From positions 399,869,889 to 399,933,888 of the forward strand of contig NC_081408.1 in NCBI RefSeq assembly GCF_030272615.1: a stretch of DNA of 64,000 nt. Direction: 5' to 3'. Numbering within the stretch: the first letter of the stretch is position 1; every line of letters starts with the position of its first letter. Positions 1 to 10,596 of this stretch are shown in pieces. A model generated the notes under the pieces. That model made no database searches. It had not been told where the DNA came from and was given only the letters and a program-made list of their open reading frames with translations. Both the position numbers and the translations under genes were made by a program. This DNA is from Cryptomeria japonica (taxonomy: Eukaryota; Streptophyta; Pinopsida; Cupressales; Cupressaceae).

Positions 1-190
1 TTAACACTCTCCATAATTTTTTGCAATCTCTTGTTATAACATCTATATGCTTTGCTTTCATTTAAATAACCAAGAAATATCCCTTCATCACATCTAGGAT
101 CAAACTTTCCAATTTACTACCAAAGATTTTGAAGTACTTAACTGTAGATGTATGACCAAACCATAACTCATAAAGTGACTTACCGGTAAA
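1..190 (-). pseudogene. copia integrase C-terminal fragment
   Basis: Minus-strand reading matches the integrase-to-RT linker of the better copy at 36,284-36,469 and 39,594-39,866: a block for the end of the integrase domain followed by the conserved linker with K-A-Y-R-C-Y. Several frames are broken. The zinc-knuckle gag ends only about 150 bases away, so protease, GAG-pre-integrase and the integrase catalytic core have been lost from this copy. Confidence 0.7.
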
Positions 191-344
191 CCTAACTAGA
201 TCCAAGATCAAATATCCAAGATCCAACAAATCTTGACTGGTTAACCTTCAAACTAACTTCTCCAAAATATGAAATAGGCTTTCAGGCCACTACCAGGGGA
301 AATGCAAGTTTTGACATCAATTTTCCTCCCCCAAGGCATATGCC

Positions 345-1600
345 TTAGATGTTGGATGAGTTTCCTATAGGTGCAGGAACATTCTGCTCTGGCGGTTGAG
401 TAATTGGGATATATGCTTCAGTCGAATGAACATCTGGGGTATTTGATTCTGTCGGTTGATCCTCGGACTTCATAACCCACTTTTTCTCATGCTCCTTCCA
501 AATATCATCAACCTTATGCTTTCCCTTCTCATTAGATTTATAACTTCCTATCAATAGGTTCTTGCTTCTACAAAATTTAGCAATATGTCCTACTTTGTTG
601 CATGCATAACAAGTGACATTATTCCTTTGAATTTCCTTACTGTAACCTTGATCATTCTTTGACCTACATTGATTAGCCATATGTCCAAACTTTCCACATG
701 CATGATATTTCACATTCATTCTACAATCTGTTGTCCTATGACCAAAATTCTTGCAATTGAAACATTGACCGGTACCTGAATTATTATTCTGATTGACTCT
801 ATTTCTACATTGAATTTCCATATGACCAAACTTATTGCAAACAAAGCATCTACCATTAAATTTATGTGTATTGAGTTGTCTTACCGATGACCTCTAATTC
901 TGGTTGTCTAGTGGATTCACCTGATTGTTCTTCTGACCGGATGTGTCATCCTGATTTGTAGTACCGAAGCATTCTCCATGCTCAAATCCAAGGCCTCTAG
1001 TGTCTTCACTGTCCCTCTGATTCTTCAATAACTCGTCAAGCTTAGTTGAACTAACCTTGAACTTATCTTTGTATTAATTTGCAGCATCCAAATCACCTCT
1101 TAGGACTGTCACCATTCTCTCCAACTCTTGCTCATTGTTATGTTATTACACCAATTTATCTCTTAATATATCATTCTCATGCGCCAACCTAATGCATTCA
1201 CCATATCTATCTTTCAGAGATTTAGCAAGATTTTCTTCATTCTTCTTCCAATCTTCAATATCCTTAGATATCCTTATGGTTAGGGCCTGCATTTCATTCT
1301 TTATGTCACCATTTACTTTATTCAACTTTTGACATAGATCCTTTAAAGTATTCTTCTCTTCATCATCCCGATTTTGCAATTGATCACATAGTTCCTTCCT
1401 TTTAGCTTGTACAGATGACAACCTTTCTTGCAGAGTAAAGATTAATTCCTTCTCAGATCTCAGCTCATCTTGCAATTTCATGTTCCTCAACCTTTCAGCA
1501 TCATAGTCTTCAAGATCTACTTGAAGTTCCTTACTCAAACTTATCTCCATAGATTCTGAATACAAGATCTTCCTCAAGCTATTAGACTTACTTATAGGAC
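345..1600 (-). pseudogene. gag: gag-like protein: coiled coil plus four CCHC zinc knuckles
   Basis: One minus-strand frame runs from just inside the primer binding site to 345, broken by a few stops (near 1,140, 1,075 and 885). The first 200 or so residues are charged, heptad-rich coiled coil without the usual UBN2 capsid domain. A K-L-D-E-L-L...Q-R...G-L-G-F block follows, which I associate from memory with the C-terminal part of SIRE-type copia gag. Then come four C-x2-C-x4-H-x4-C knuckles (CFVCNKFGHMEIQC, CFNCKNFGHRTTDC, a third whose first Cys is changed to Tyr-His-Ala-Cys, and CYACNKVGHIAKFC). Nucleic-acid binding is therefore the likely role. The ORF at 24,853-26,225 has the same plan and a similar N-terminal N-S-L-[RK]-K-I-L block. 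Confidence 0.75.
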
Positions 1601-1603
1601 CAG

Positions 1604-1615
1604 ACTCTGATACCA
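1604..1615 (-). other. primer binding site (initiator Met tRNA)
   Basis: The minus strand reads TGGTATCAGAGT three bases inside the LTR end. This is the standard plant copia primer site complementary to initiator methionine tRNA, with the last base changed from C. It fixes both the orientation and the LTR boundary. Confidence 0.9.
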
Positions 1616-1617
1616 AT

Positions 1618-2810
1618 TGTTGGGATCCAAGAACACTAAGAGGGGGGTGAATCGGTGTTCTACCAGAATGATTAAATTTAACCTCATTAACACAATTCAG
1701 CAACCGATAGACATACAAGCAAACAACAATAAGTAATAATGCAACCACAAAATATGAACACCATAACACCACAAATTTATATGTGGAAAATCTCAATGAG
1801 GAAAAACCACAGTGGAATTGGAGACCTGCAATATCTATCCACTGATCAGATAAATAAATATTACAATAAGGGGCCTACACATGCAGGAAGACCAACAGCC
1901 TAGAGTGCACTGCTCATCATAAAAGGAGTCTCACTGACTAAAGAAAACATCAGACTGCAATCTGAAATGAAGATTGAAATGCTAGAATAACATCTCTTAT
2001 GCTTGAGTACAGTTCTAGTTAAGCTCAATACCGAAGGTGTTAAACCTCTTACACAAACCCAACTTGATCACCTATGATCAACCAAAACCTTTTCATATGA
2101 TCACAACCTTATTTGTACACAAATAATTGCATATATATTCGTCCATGATCTACAAAGAGATCTTACATCTTACATCATATTTATACTAGCCTGGGACCTA
2201 AACAATTAGGTCATCCACCTAAAAGATAATACAATAAATCCATCACATAAGCCCACAAACCAATGATAATCCAAGTCAGCCTAAGACCGAAACAACAATA
2301 ACCAAACAATAAATCCAACTGGTAATGCATTAGGAGCATCCAACAACATGTTACATAAATTGGTCCATAACCTAATAGAATAACATTAAGATCAAACCTA
2401 AAATAGGTTGCCATAAGCCAAATGCAACAACATCGATCAACTAGAACACAAACATGACAACTATCAGCATCCTGATAACCTTCTAGAATTCGCACCAACA
2501 CCACTTATCGGATTCATCAAAAGATCTTCAACAAAACTCTGCCGGTAAAACCCTTACCAGTAACCAAAAGGCTTACTAGAACAAATGATAGCTTCCGGAT
2601 CATCAAATCCCAAACCAACTGAATGTGATACACATCAGGAACACATGAATAACTAGTCCAAACCAATTCTACAAACTAGAGCATACTAGAGAAGATCAAC
2701 ATCATAATCCAACCACTCTACCAGAACCTTGTAGACAACAAAATGACTAATGTTGACATCAATGACAGACATCAATGCAACACATAATCAACTCCTCCAA
2801 ATTACCAATA
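1618..2810 (-). repeat. 5' LTR of the left-edge copia (family B)
   Basis: About 1.19 kb. On the minus strand it begins TATTGGTAATTTGGAGG (TG decayed to TA) and ends ...CCCAACA next to the primer site. It carries the CATTGATGTCAACA block near its 5' end, a TATAAATA box on the minus strand at 2,178-2,185, and a C-rich tract near its 3' end (about 1,640). The same landmarks occur in the related LTRs at 30,839, 41,997 and 43,223. Confidence 0.8.
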
Positions 2811-3093
2811 ACATTGAGTTGCATCAATCTGATGGACTTGACAATCTTATCTCCTTGTCCGGATTGATGAGTTGGTGTTGCTACTCTGCTAGAGTAGTCA
2901 GTGTGTTTAAGGGAGAGAGAATCATGATTTGTTTATCTAAGTGGGAGAGCAAGTTTGGTTTTCTATTTTGAGAATCTTTGGCATTGTTGTTGAAGGGGGA
3001 GTGAAGCATGTGAAAAATTGTTTTATCTACTTGATCTTAGGGGGAGTCTATTGGAGATATTTTCTTTTTTTGCGTTGATGGTTTTTCATATCC

Positions 3094-3176
3094 ATATGTT
3101 GACATCAATGCCAAAGGGGGAGATTGTTGGATATTGCTACTGCTGGGATATGTTGTTGTCATTGATATCAACATAT
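3094..3176 (+). other. polypurine tract inside an inverted repeat
   Basis: Arms ATATGTTGACATCAATG (3,094-3,110) and CATTGATATCAACATAT (3,160-3,176) are complementary at 16 of 17 positions. The 49-base spacer holds the polypurine tract AAAGGGGGAGAT and the first bases of the LTR (TGTTGGATATTG). One arm is internal and one is in U3, so the structure exists only at the 3' junction. Equivalent structures with other arm sequences occur in three other families in this window. Confidence 0.75.
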
Positions 3177-4445
3177 TCTTGTGATTTATTGCTCTGGTGA
3201 TTGCAGATTGGTTTATTGGGATCATGGTTTGCTTTATGGAGCATTTCTTATATCATTATATCTTTATGTATTGGTTTTAATGATCCAGAAAGCTTAATTG
3301 ATCATATCATCCAGTTTGCAGTTTGGTTTTTTTGATCAGTGTTTTGTAGAGTTCCGTATTTCCTTCGATATATTCTGGTGTGATTAGATCTTGAATTGCA
3401 AGTTTGGGAGTTTTTTTGGGATGGTCTTGTGTATCTTCATTTCATATGGTTCATGAATTGGTATTCTGTAAGTTATCTTTCTTTGTGACAAATGTTGTTG
3501 TTTGAGTGTTCTTGAGTTTTAGATGTTGATCGATGAAGATTTGATAAGTGGTGTTGGTGTAGCTGTTATTGATGATTCTAATGTGCTTGTTGGTGTTTAA
3601 TAATTGTGTCCTATTTGTTTTGATGGTCTGTATTGATCATTGTGCGAGTTTTGGTGATTCTCATGATCTGGCGATGTTCTTCGTATTATGTGGTTTTCTT
3701 GGTGGTGTAGCGTATTGTTGTTGATCTTGGCGTTATTATTGGTAGTGATGAGCATTTGAAAATTTAATTTAGGTCCATGTTATATCATGTATATCATTAT
3801 ATTGGTCCAGTGATTGATCTTTGTATTGTGTGATGTAATTTTGTAATTGTGAGTTCAGGGTTTAGCCGGCCTTGTTGTCAAGGTTGATGAATTGTATAAA
3901 TAGGTGGTATAGTTATGTAATTTAGGTATGAAGGTTGTGTTTGCATTATCAGAGAGTGGTATATGTGGTGTTTAAGAGAATTTATCTTTCGGTGGAGATT
4001 GGTGTAGATGAGACAAATGTGCTTAACTAAAGTTGTCATCAGGCATTAGCAGATGCTATTATTGTAGTTCATTCCTTCTTGATTGTAATTTGAATCTTGT
4101 TGTAAGTAAGTGAGACTTCCTTGAGGGTTGTAGCCTTCAGGGTTATTGTATCTTGAGTTGTGATCTCTAGGGAGTGTGTCTGAATGCTGGTGCATTCCCC
4201 ATTGTAATTATTTTCACATACTACTGCATAGTATCATCTTATTGTGGGTAGGTTCCCACTGTGGTTTTTCCCTTAACCAATTTTTCCATGTCAAAATATT
4301 GGTGTTGTGTGTTGTGCTAACAATTTTCTTATCCTTGTTATTGTTGCAATTTATCAAATTTGTATTTGTGGTTAAGTTTGATAATCTGGTGAAAACTGAT
4401 TTACCCCCCCTCCCCCTTAGTTCTCCTTCATTGTTGTTGCCAATA
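3125..4445 (+). repeat. 3' LTR, copia family A
   Basis: About 1.32 kb, starting TGTTGGATATTG after the polypurine tract and ending ...TTGCCAATA (CA decayed to TA). It aligns along its length with the 5' LTR at 12,707-14,060. It holds a TATAAATA box at 3,895-3,902 and a long C tract near 4,404. Apparent ORFs inside it, such as 4,176-4,457, are read-through of LTR sequence and not genes. Confidence 0.88.
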
Positions 4446-4770
4446 GGATACACATAAGCCACCCTTCTCTGTGAAATTGTTTGAAAAATGCTATGAGTAT
4501 ATATATTATTCTATGTGCCAAAATGTAGGCAAAGATGCCCATGAGCATATGCCAACTATTCCAATGATTATTGCTATAGATATTTAGAGCCATGATGGAA
4601 GACCTTTTGACTATATTGAATTTCTTGCAAAAGAGATTAACAAAGGCCTTGCTTCGATCAAAAGTAATAGTGAAATTATTATCTTCAAACATTATTCATT
4701 GTTAATGCACCTTATTTTGTTCAAATGATAGGAGAACAAATGACGCAGGAGCATCCCTCATCTATGATCA
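4446..4770 (+). pseudogene. remnant of a non-pol ORF
   Basis: A short plus-strand stretch reads as protein with scattered stops. It includes a P-F-D-Y-I-E-F-L-A-K block, then F-K-H-Y-S-L-L-M-H-L-I-L-F. Layout and wording resemble the start of the plus-strand pseudogene near 28,372 (M-F-D-W-E-K-F...S-S-Y-L-V-Y). I do not recognise the family. It may be a fragment of the same type of retroelement-borne ORF. Confidence 0.4.
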
Positions 4771-5534
4771 ATCTTGGATCAACCAAAAATATTTGCTTTT
4801 AGTTTTGTTCTTGTTGCAATTTCTATGTTACTTTCAACATTTTTTGGTAGTTGTTTCTTTTTTATTGCAGATCAGATTTTTGGCTTCTAGGTTTGTTCTT
4901 GTTCATCATTCCAAATTTCCAGTTCATTTGGATTCTTTTCTAGTAAGTTATTCTTTTCAAAGTGTCTATTTCCTGGTTTTAGAGTAGTTTTGAGCTTACC
5001 ATCTATGTTGGACATTTCTTCTCGTGCAAAGTGATTCCTTGGATTGTGGAACAATTTAGCACCACAAAGGATGTTCTTAGTCCCTTTCTCGACCCTCCTT
5101 TGTGGTTTGTACTTCATGTTTGTTCTTGGTCGATGAGATCTTCACATTTTGGGGCTGACCTATTTTACACGTTTCATTTTCCTTCCTTGGTAAATGTAAT
5201 CTTGGTGGCCAACCCGGATGTGTTCTGAATGGTATATATATTTTTGTATGTGATCCTTTGAGACAAGGAAGTATTATGATGATCTAGATTCATAAATTGT
5301 AATTTAGACACTTCTTGGAGGTTCAAATCAATTGTATTCTGGGATGTAGTTTGAATTGAGAATGTTAACCTTTATGTAACCCAGATACTATTGGATGTTC
5401 TATGATGAATATATGATGATGCAAATGTTTGATTTTCCATTTTCTATATTCTTTGTTGTTGCTTACATTGTGTTACTCTTGTTGCATGATCTTGACTATT
5501 ATTTTTGAGGATCCTCCAGGTCATGGTTGCATCA
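4771..5534 (+). repeat. probable LTR of a Ty3-gypsy element
   Basis: Non-coding and AT-rich, and it ends ...GGTTGCATCA immediately before a primer-site-like sequence and a gypsy gag. That ending suits a gypsy LTR. No second copy is in the window, so the 5' boundary is unknown. Short ORFs here look accidental. Confidence 0.4.
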
Positions 5535-5536
5535 GA

Positions 5537-5547
5537 TGGTATTAGGG
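5537..5547 (+). other. degenerate primer binding site (initiator Met tRNA)
   Basis: TGGTATTAGGG differs from the canonical TGGTATCAGAG at two positions, both explicable as transitions. It lies two bases after a CA-ending LTR-like sequence and upstream of a gypsy gag. Confidence 0.5.
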
Positions 5548-5699
5548 ATGGTTGCGATCCTTGAGGCATTCCTTTGGGTGAACATATCACTGAATTGAGG
5601 TAGGATACAAGTGTGTGCGATAGATCGCCAACAGAGAGGAAATTGAAACCTTGTAGTCAAATCGTGGAGTTGAGGCAATTTCACTAGAGAAAAAGGAGG

Positions 5700-6430
5700 A
5701 GATGCCATCAAGAAGGATGAACCCTAGGAGGGTAGAGAAGATGATGAAATATTTAAAGAATGAGATGAGGACTGAGATCCGAAATGCATGGCTGGTTTGT
5801 GGAGGAATCCAAAATTAGAGGATGCATATGAAGAGGCAAGGGAAGATCTTGAGGCTAAAGAAGCTAAAGGACCGACAAACGAAGGAGAAGAAAGATTTCT
5901 TAGAGCGGTGGAACAAGTGAGTAAAGTTCATAAAGTTAGAGGTTTCTAACTTTTTGGATTCATTGAATCCGGAAGACCTGATAGATTGGATCAGAGAGTT
6001 GGAGGACTAATTCAAGTTTGAAGATGTTAAGGACACACAAATAGTCTAGTTAGCACAAACTAAGTTGAAAAGGCATGCTTATTTATGGTGGGAATAGTTG
6101 CAGAGAGATAGAGTGGAGAATGGTGAGATGAAAATCACTCGATGGAGGCAGATGGTCGCGAGATTGAAGGCTAAATTAATTCTAGGAGACTATGAGTTGG
6201 AGTTGTTCAAAAGGTTGTCAAACTTGAAGCAGAAGAACATGAGTGTGAAGGAGTACACTGAATAATTCTATAAGGTGATGATCAGATCCGATCATTGAGA
6301 GATGGATAGGGAGAAGGTGGATAGATATATAAATGGACTACGATTTAACATCCAGGATGAGATGAGTATGATGAATATTTCTACAGTTGAGGAGGCCTAT
6401 CAATATGCTTTGAAGGTACATAGTCTACTG
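5700..6430 (+). pseudogene. gag: Ty3-gypsy gag fragment
   Basis: The plus-strand reading, broken by about six stops, carries the order of a Retrotrans_gag domain: a Pro-Glu-Asp-Leu-Ile-Asp-Trp block, K-L-K-R-H-A-Y-L-W-W, a Trp-Arg-Gln-Met segment, L-F-K-R-L-S-N-L-K-Q, and Y-I-N-G-L-R-F-N-I-Q. This domain forms the capsid of gypsy elements. The gypsy sequence stops near 6,430, where copia-type gag tail and protease begin, so it is truncated or joined to another element. No gypsy pol follows. Confidence 0.7.
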
Positions 6431-6439
6431 AATCAGCTC

Positions 6440-7265
6440 TAGCTTTAGAGTCTCATGGAAATGATTTCAATTCTTTCATCTCTTCTAAGAGGTCTTTATC
6501 TAAGAAGGACAAACCTAAGTGTGCTCATTGAACCAAGACAGTACATGATTAACATTAGTGATATGCAAATAAGATTGATGAGATGAATGAACTTCTTTAG
6601 AAGAATAATATTTAGTTGCCTTCATCTAATGCATCCTCTTCATCCACTTTAGGACCTAGAAATTCTTGGTCTTCATTATGACACGTGGTGAAGAAAAGAT
6701 GAAAGGATATGCTCTCTTTATATTGACAGATTAAGTTCCCCAAGTGGCTTCTAGATTCAAGAGCTTCACATTATATGGCATCACCATATGGTATGTTCTC
6801 TTCTTTTGAGCATCATGCCTTTTGATAGATTTTGATGGGTAATAGAACTTACATGAGTGTTAATGAGATCAATTTTATTGAGGTTGATGGTGGCACATTC
6901 AATAATGTTCTTTATGTCCTTGCATTATCTTCCAACCTTCTTTCCACTTATCAAATTATTCACAGTGGGACAAGCAAGACAATTGAGTTCACCCTTGATT
7001 TAGTTCTTAGTAGAGATATACATAGTAGAGAGCTTGTTGCAGTTGGTACTGTTGGTCATACAACATGATTGTATGGGTTCTCATATTTTTCTCCCATTGA
7101 TAATGCATCAAGTCCTATCTCTCATGCATCAAGAGTACATAAAAAATATGAGAGGTTTGGTCACTTGAACCTATGTGTTGTTCATTCATCCACACTAGTT
7201 CTTGAGACTTGTGTTGATCCTCCTCAACCACTTTCTTCTTTAGAGACCAATTTAGTTCAATAGGT
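6440..7265 (+). pseudogene. copia gag tail, protease and GAG-pre-integrase fragment
   Basis: A lysine- and serine-rich gag tail (near 6,470-6,560) with a decayed zinc-knuckle region is followed by an aspartic-protease-like block (W-L-L-D-S-R-A-S-H-Y-M near 6,750; the catalytic D-S-G reads D-S-R). The protease continues as N-N-V-L-Y-V-L-A-L-S-S-N-L-L (about 6,900-6,945). A GAG-pre-integrase segment with K-Y-E-R-F-G-H-L-N-L follows near 7,140-7,180. The family differs from the long-LTR copias here and suits the LTR at 8,018. Many stops and frame changes. Confidence 0.65.
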
Positions 7266-8017
7266 TGATTGTTCCCTTCCAATTTTAGTAGAGTGGGATG
7301 AGTACTTGCAAAATATTGCAAGGTCATTTGATACACTACACACTCCAAACATTGGGAACATGATTGAGGATATTCTATTCCTCTTTGATGGAAATATGAG
7401 CATTGATTTCATCCCATATTAAGTGCCTTCAAAGGTTGTTCAACATGTATCTTCATAGTAATTTGGGTTTGCTTCAATTGATTTGGTTTATTTTAATTTA
7501 GACAATTGGATAGTTGAGTAGTCTTCCATGACACACATCATGAGACTTTTCCTTACATCTCCTTCCATGGAGTTTTTTTAATCCTTGGCCACTTGATTTG
7601 TTTCTTCCTAAGGGGAGGAATGTTGTTTTCCGCTCTTGTATCCTCATAAACATTCAACCTCGAGCCTTTATCTTTTATATTGGATCTTCTTCATTAGGGG
7701 GAGGGGGGTATGTTGTCTCTTCTTTTCTCACTTGTGGGGAGAATCTTGATTGTACTTATGTGACCAATTCAGTACTTGGGGGGCCACTTGGAGTCCTTCA
7801 TCTTAGTCACATGTAGTATCATTTTATTACATCTCTCACTTTTGGAGAGGGTTTTTTTCCCTAGTGTTTTTTCTTCTTTTCTTCACCTAGAAAGACTTCA
7901 TTGGTTTGTATATGGGTACCTAATCAAATTTTTTTTTGTCAGAATCCATTTCTATTTTCATATATTTAGATTTTTTATACCCACAATAAGTTTTACTTAA
8001 GGGGGGGGGGGGGGGGG
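7266..8017 (+). other. decayed copia 3' region ending in a G-rich polypurine tract
   Basis: No RT or RNase H motif is readable. The stretch has repeated G-rich clusters (for example 7,697-7,707). It ends in an uninterrupted run of 18 G at 8,001-8,018, which sits where the polypurine tract of the following LTR should be. A similar G-rich segment precedes the second LTR near 10,591. Confidence 0.45.
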
Positions 8018-8486
8018 GTTAGAGCATAATTAGCTATTAGTTGTGTTAGTGTAATTATGTCTCATAATTACACTTTACTTAAGTTGACTTAGGATAATGC
8101 ATTCATTGTAGTTTACATATGAGACACTTGGGGAATTGTGCATCTAGGGAAGATGGTTGTAGGATAAATTCCACCTTTTATGGAGCTATCTTATTATCAC
8201 ATTCCACCTTTGGTGGATGATTCACCTTTAGTGGAATTATCTATTTCTCATACTGTCCCCTATCTACCTTTTTATCTCATTAGGCCACATGTCATGATTG
8301 TGTGCTCCCATAGCCTTGTCTTTATAAGAACTCATTTACATTGTATGTAATCTAGTTGATCAATTCAATGGGGCATTTTGCATCTTGATGAGAATACAGT
8401 TTGTTTTTGTCCATTTTGTTCTCTCTTTCTTTTGTTCTATTCATTGGCCTCTAGATCTTTCCTACCTCTATAGGAAAATTATCACA
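8018..8486 (+). repeat. copia LTR, first of two
   Basis: It starts about GGTTAGAGCATAATTAGC after the G run and ends TTATCACA. It aligns with 10,597-11,040 over most of its length (shared GTGTAATTATGTCTCATA, GGAAGATGGTTGTAGGA and GAGAATACAGTTTGTT). It is preceded by a polypurine tract and followed by a primer site, so it could act as a 3' LTR for the left element and a 5' LTR for the right one. Confidence 0.8.
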
Positions 8487-8500
8487 TGGTATGAGAGCCA
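8487..8500 (+). other. primer binding site (initiator Met tRNA)
   Basis: TGGTATGAGAGCCA directly follows the LTR. It matches the plant copia primer site TGGTATCAGAGCCA except for one C-to-G change. Confidence 0.85.
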
Positions 8501-10596
8501 TTAGAATAATATTTGTTATTCATTTGAGAGGAATTTGATGCAATTTGGGTTTTATTTTTATTTTGGAGCTTTCTATTGCAGGTTATTATTAGAGCTTCTT
8601 GGGTCAAATCTGAGGTTACCATTGGATTGAGGAGGTTCAAGAAAGAATTACCTTTTGTTTTTCTTAAATTCGACACTAGAGGCCAAATATAGGGCCATTT
8701 GAAGGTGGAGGGTGGTTACCTATCCTAGGAATGATTTGTAATTTTGGAGCACTTTGAGTTAAATCCAACATCACCATCATGTTCAGAAGGCCCAAAAACC
8801 CCAAGGTTGCCTGTTCATTCATCCAAATCAAAGCTAATTACCTTGAGGTCAATGTTGGAGCTTTTTGGGTCAAATATAAGGTAACCATTAGATTTGGGAG
8901 GATTAAAAAAGTCAAAGTCGCCTTTTGTTTCGTCCAAATCTGACATCAGAGGCTAAATCTAGAGCCATTTGAAGGTGGAGGGTGGTTGTGATCTACAATT
9001 TTGGAGCATTTTTGGCAAAATCTGACATCGCCATCACATTTAGAAGGTCCAAGAACCCTAAAATCAACTGTTGATTCATCGAAATCAACTTCTGTCACTC
9101 CGAGTTGAAAAAAAATCCCCCTCCTAGCTACCATATAGACTTGTAGGTATGATTTAAAAATAAACTAAAAAAATAACAAAATATTTTCTACATTTTGTTT
9201 TTTAATTAAAATTAGTTTAAAAAAATTAAATTGCATTTTTTAAACGGGAGGTGTTTTAAAAAAAAATGGTGATGGGGGGGGGGCAGGCCACTTGCAACCC
9301 ATAGGTAAGTACCGTAGGTAGTCCCTATAGCCCACAAGCCACTTGTGGTGGCAAGTGTACTTGCGAGTACACAGACCACCTACGACCCCCACAAGGGGCT
9401 CAAATTTTTTCAATTTAATTTAATTTTTCAATCACTTTTTTAATTAAGTTTTTTTAAATAGAAAATAAATATTTTAAATATTTTTCATTAAGTTTTTTAA
9501 AATAATTTTTTTATTTTTAATAAATTTTATTAAATCAATTATTTAATAAAGTTTATTTTTAAAATCAAAACTTTATATAATATGTGTTTTTTAACTTTTA
9601 TTTTTAATGTTCAAAGTGTTTTTTACGAAAAAAAAAAAAAAAAAAAAAAATTTAAAATTTTTTTTAATAGTTTTTTGATCATGGTTTTTAATAAATGTTT
9701 TTATTTAAACTTTTAATTATTTTTTAAGAACAAAATTTTATGAAATAAAAAAAACTGGAAACACACTTTTTTTGTCCACCTATCTTGTATTGCAACGTTC
9801 TCCAACCAACAACCAAGGGGGGTTAGTTGCTCCTATATTTTTTGGCAATATACTAATTAGAGGCATCCTACATGGCATCTTTTTGGTGGCATCATCTTCA
9901 TGTTTCTTGATTTGCACTATGTCATGTTGTATTCTCTTGCATGGGCTATGTTGTATACGCACTAATACAAAGTGTCATTCTTCTTTGTACCTTGTCATTG
10001 GTGACATATTGGATGTAATCTTCTTGTACTTCATAGATTGGGAAATATCTTGTGAGACTAAGATTATACAAATTTGTGCATATCTCTATAGAGAATTAGA
10101 TTGTACCAATTTGTCATTGACGAGTATTCAATTGATTCTCAATAAGGTGTCTCCATACTTGATCTTCATCTTATTGCAATGAGAGATTCATCCCTAGTTC
10201 TTCGTTGATAGTGGTACTTGGTGTTGTCACACTTTGACATTCTTGGTGCAACATTGGCTCTATTTCTTCCTAATGGGGAGGAATTTTGGTCAACATCTTT
10301 GGACCATCTTTGCAAGAGATTCTACATTGAGGGGGATGCTTCATGGTCTCTCTCTTCTTCTCTCTTATAGGGGGTACTTTTTCCTCACATGAGGTTTTGT
10401 TCTTCTCATTGAGAGTATTGTGTGCTCCCATCTCTCTTTTGGGGGGGAGTTTTTTCACAATGGGTTTTCTCTCTTTCTTCGTTTGTGAGAGATTACATTG
10501 CATTTGTACATGGGTACATAAAATGGTCTAGTAGCTGAGACCCATATTGCATTGTTAGCTTGAGTTCGCATTCCCTAAGTTGTACTTAAAGGGGGG
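8501..10596 (+). mobile_element. non-coding internal region of a small copia-type element
   Basis: Between two related LTRs lie about 2.1 kb with no gag, protease, integrase or RT reading. 8,598-8,850 and 8,862-9,110 are diverged direct repeats of about 250 bases (shared TTTGAAGGTGGAGGGTGGTT; GGGTCAAAT...GGT-ACCATT-GAT). 9,130-9,770 is extremely AT-rich with a run of more than 20 A near 9,630. 10,200-10,596 is G-rich and resembles the region before 8,018. This suggests a non-autonomous derivative or heavy internal loss. Confidence 0.6.

Larger units (their letters stand above)
1..2810 (-). mobile_element. Ty1-copia element, 5' half, cut by the window edge
   Basis: In minus-strand order the element shows a 5' LTR (2,810-1,618), an initiator-Met primer binding site, a gag-like ORF with coiled coil and zinc knuckles, and the end of an integrase. 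Its remaining pol and its 3' LTR lie beyond position 1. The LTR abuts the 3' untranslated region of a plus-strand copia at 2,811, so this copy probably inserted into that element. The target duplication cannot be tested because the other end is outside the window. The LTR is related to those at 30,839-31,842, 41,997-43,222 and 43,223-44,238. Confidence 0.85.
2811..4445 (+). mobile_element. 3' end of a plus-strand copia element (family A)
   Basis: 2,811-3,124 matches the 3' untranslated region of the full family A copy (18,160-18,511), beginning right after where that element's pol stop lies. It includes the shared GAGTTGCATCAATCTG and GATGAGTTGGTGTTGCTACT blocks. A polypurine tract and 3' LTR follow. 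The coding part lies on the far side of the minus-strand insertion, outside the window. Confidence 0.8.

Noticed and set aside
4176-4457. ORF at the end of the family A LTR
   Set aside because: It runs through the LTR C tract and past the LTR boundary; the equivalent positions of other family A LTRs are not open in the same way.
9772-10182. 136-codon plus-strand ORF rich in Cys, Ile and Leu
   Set aside because: It is in the non-coding interior of a small LTR element, next to highly AT-rich sequence, with low-complexity composition and no second copy to support it.
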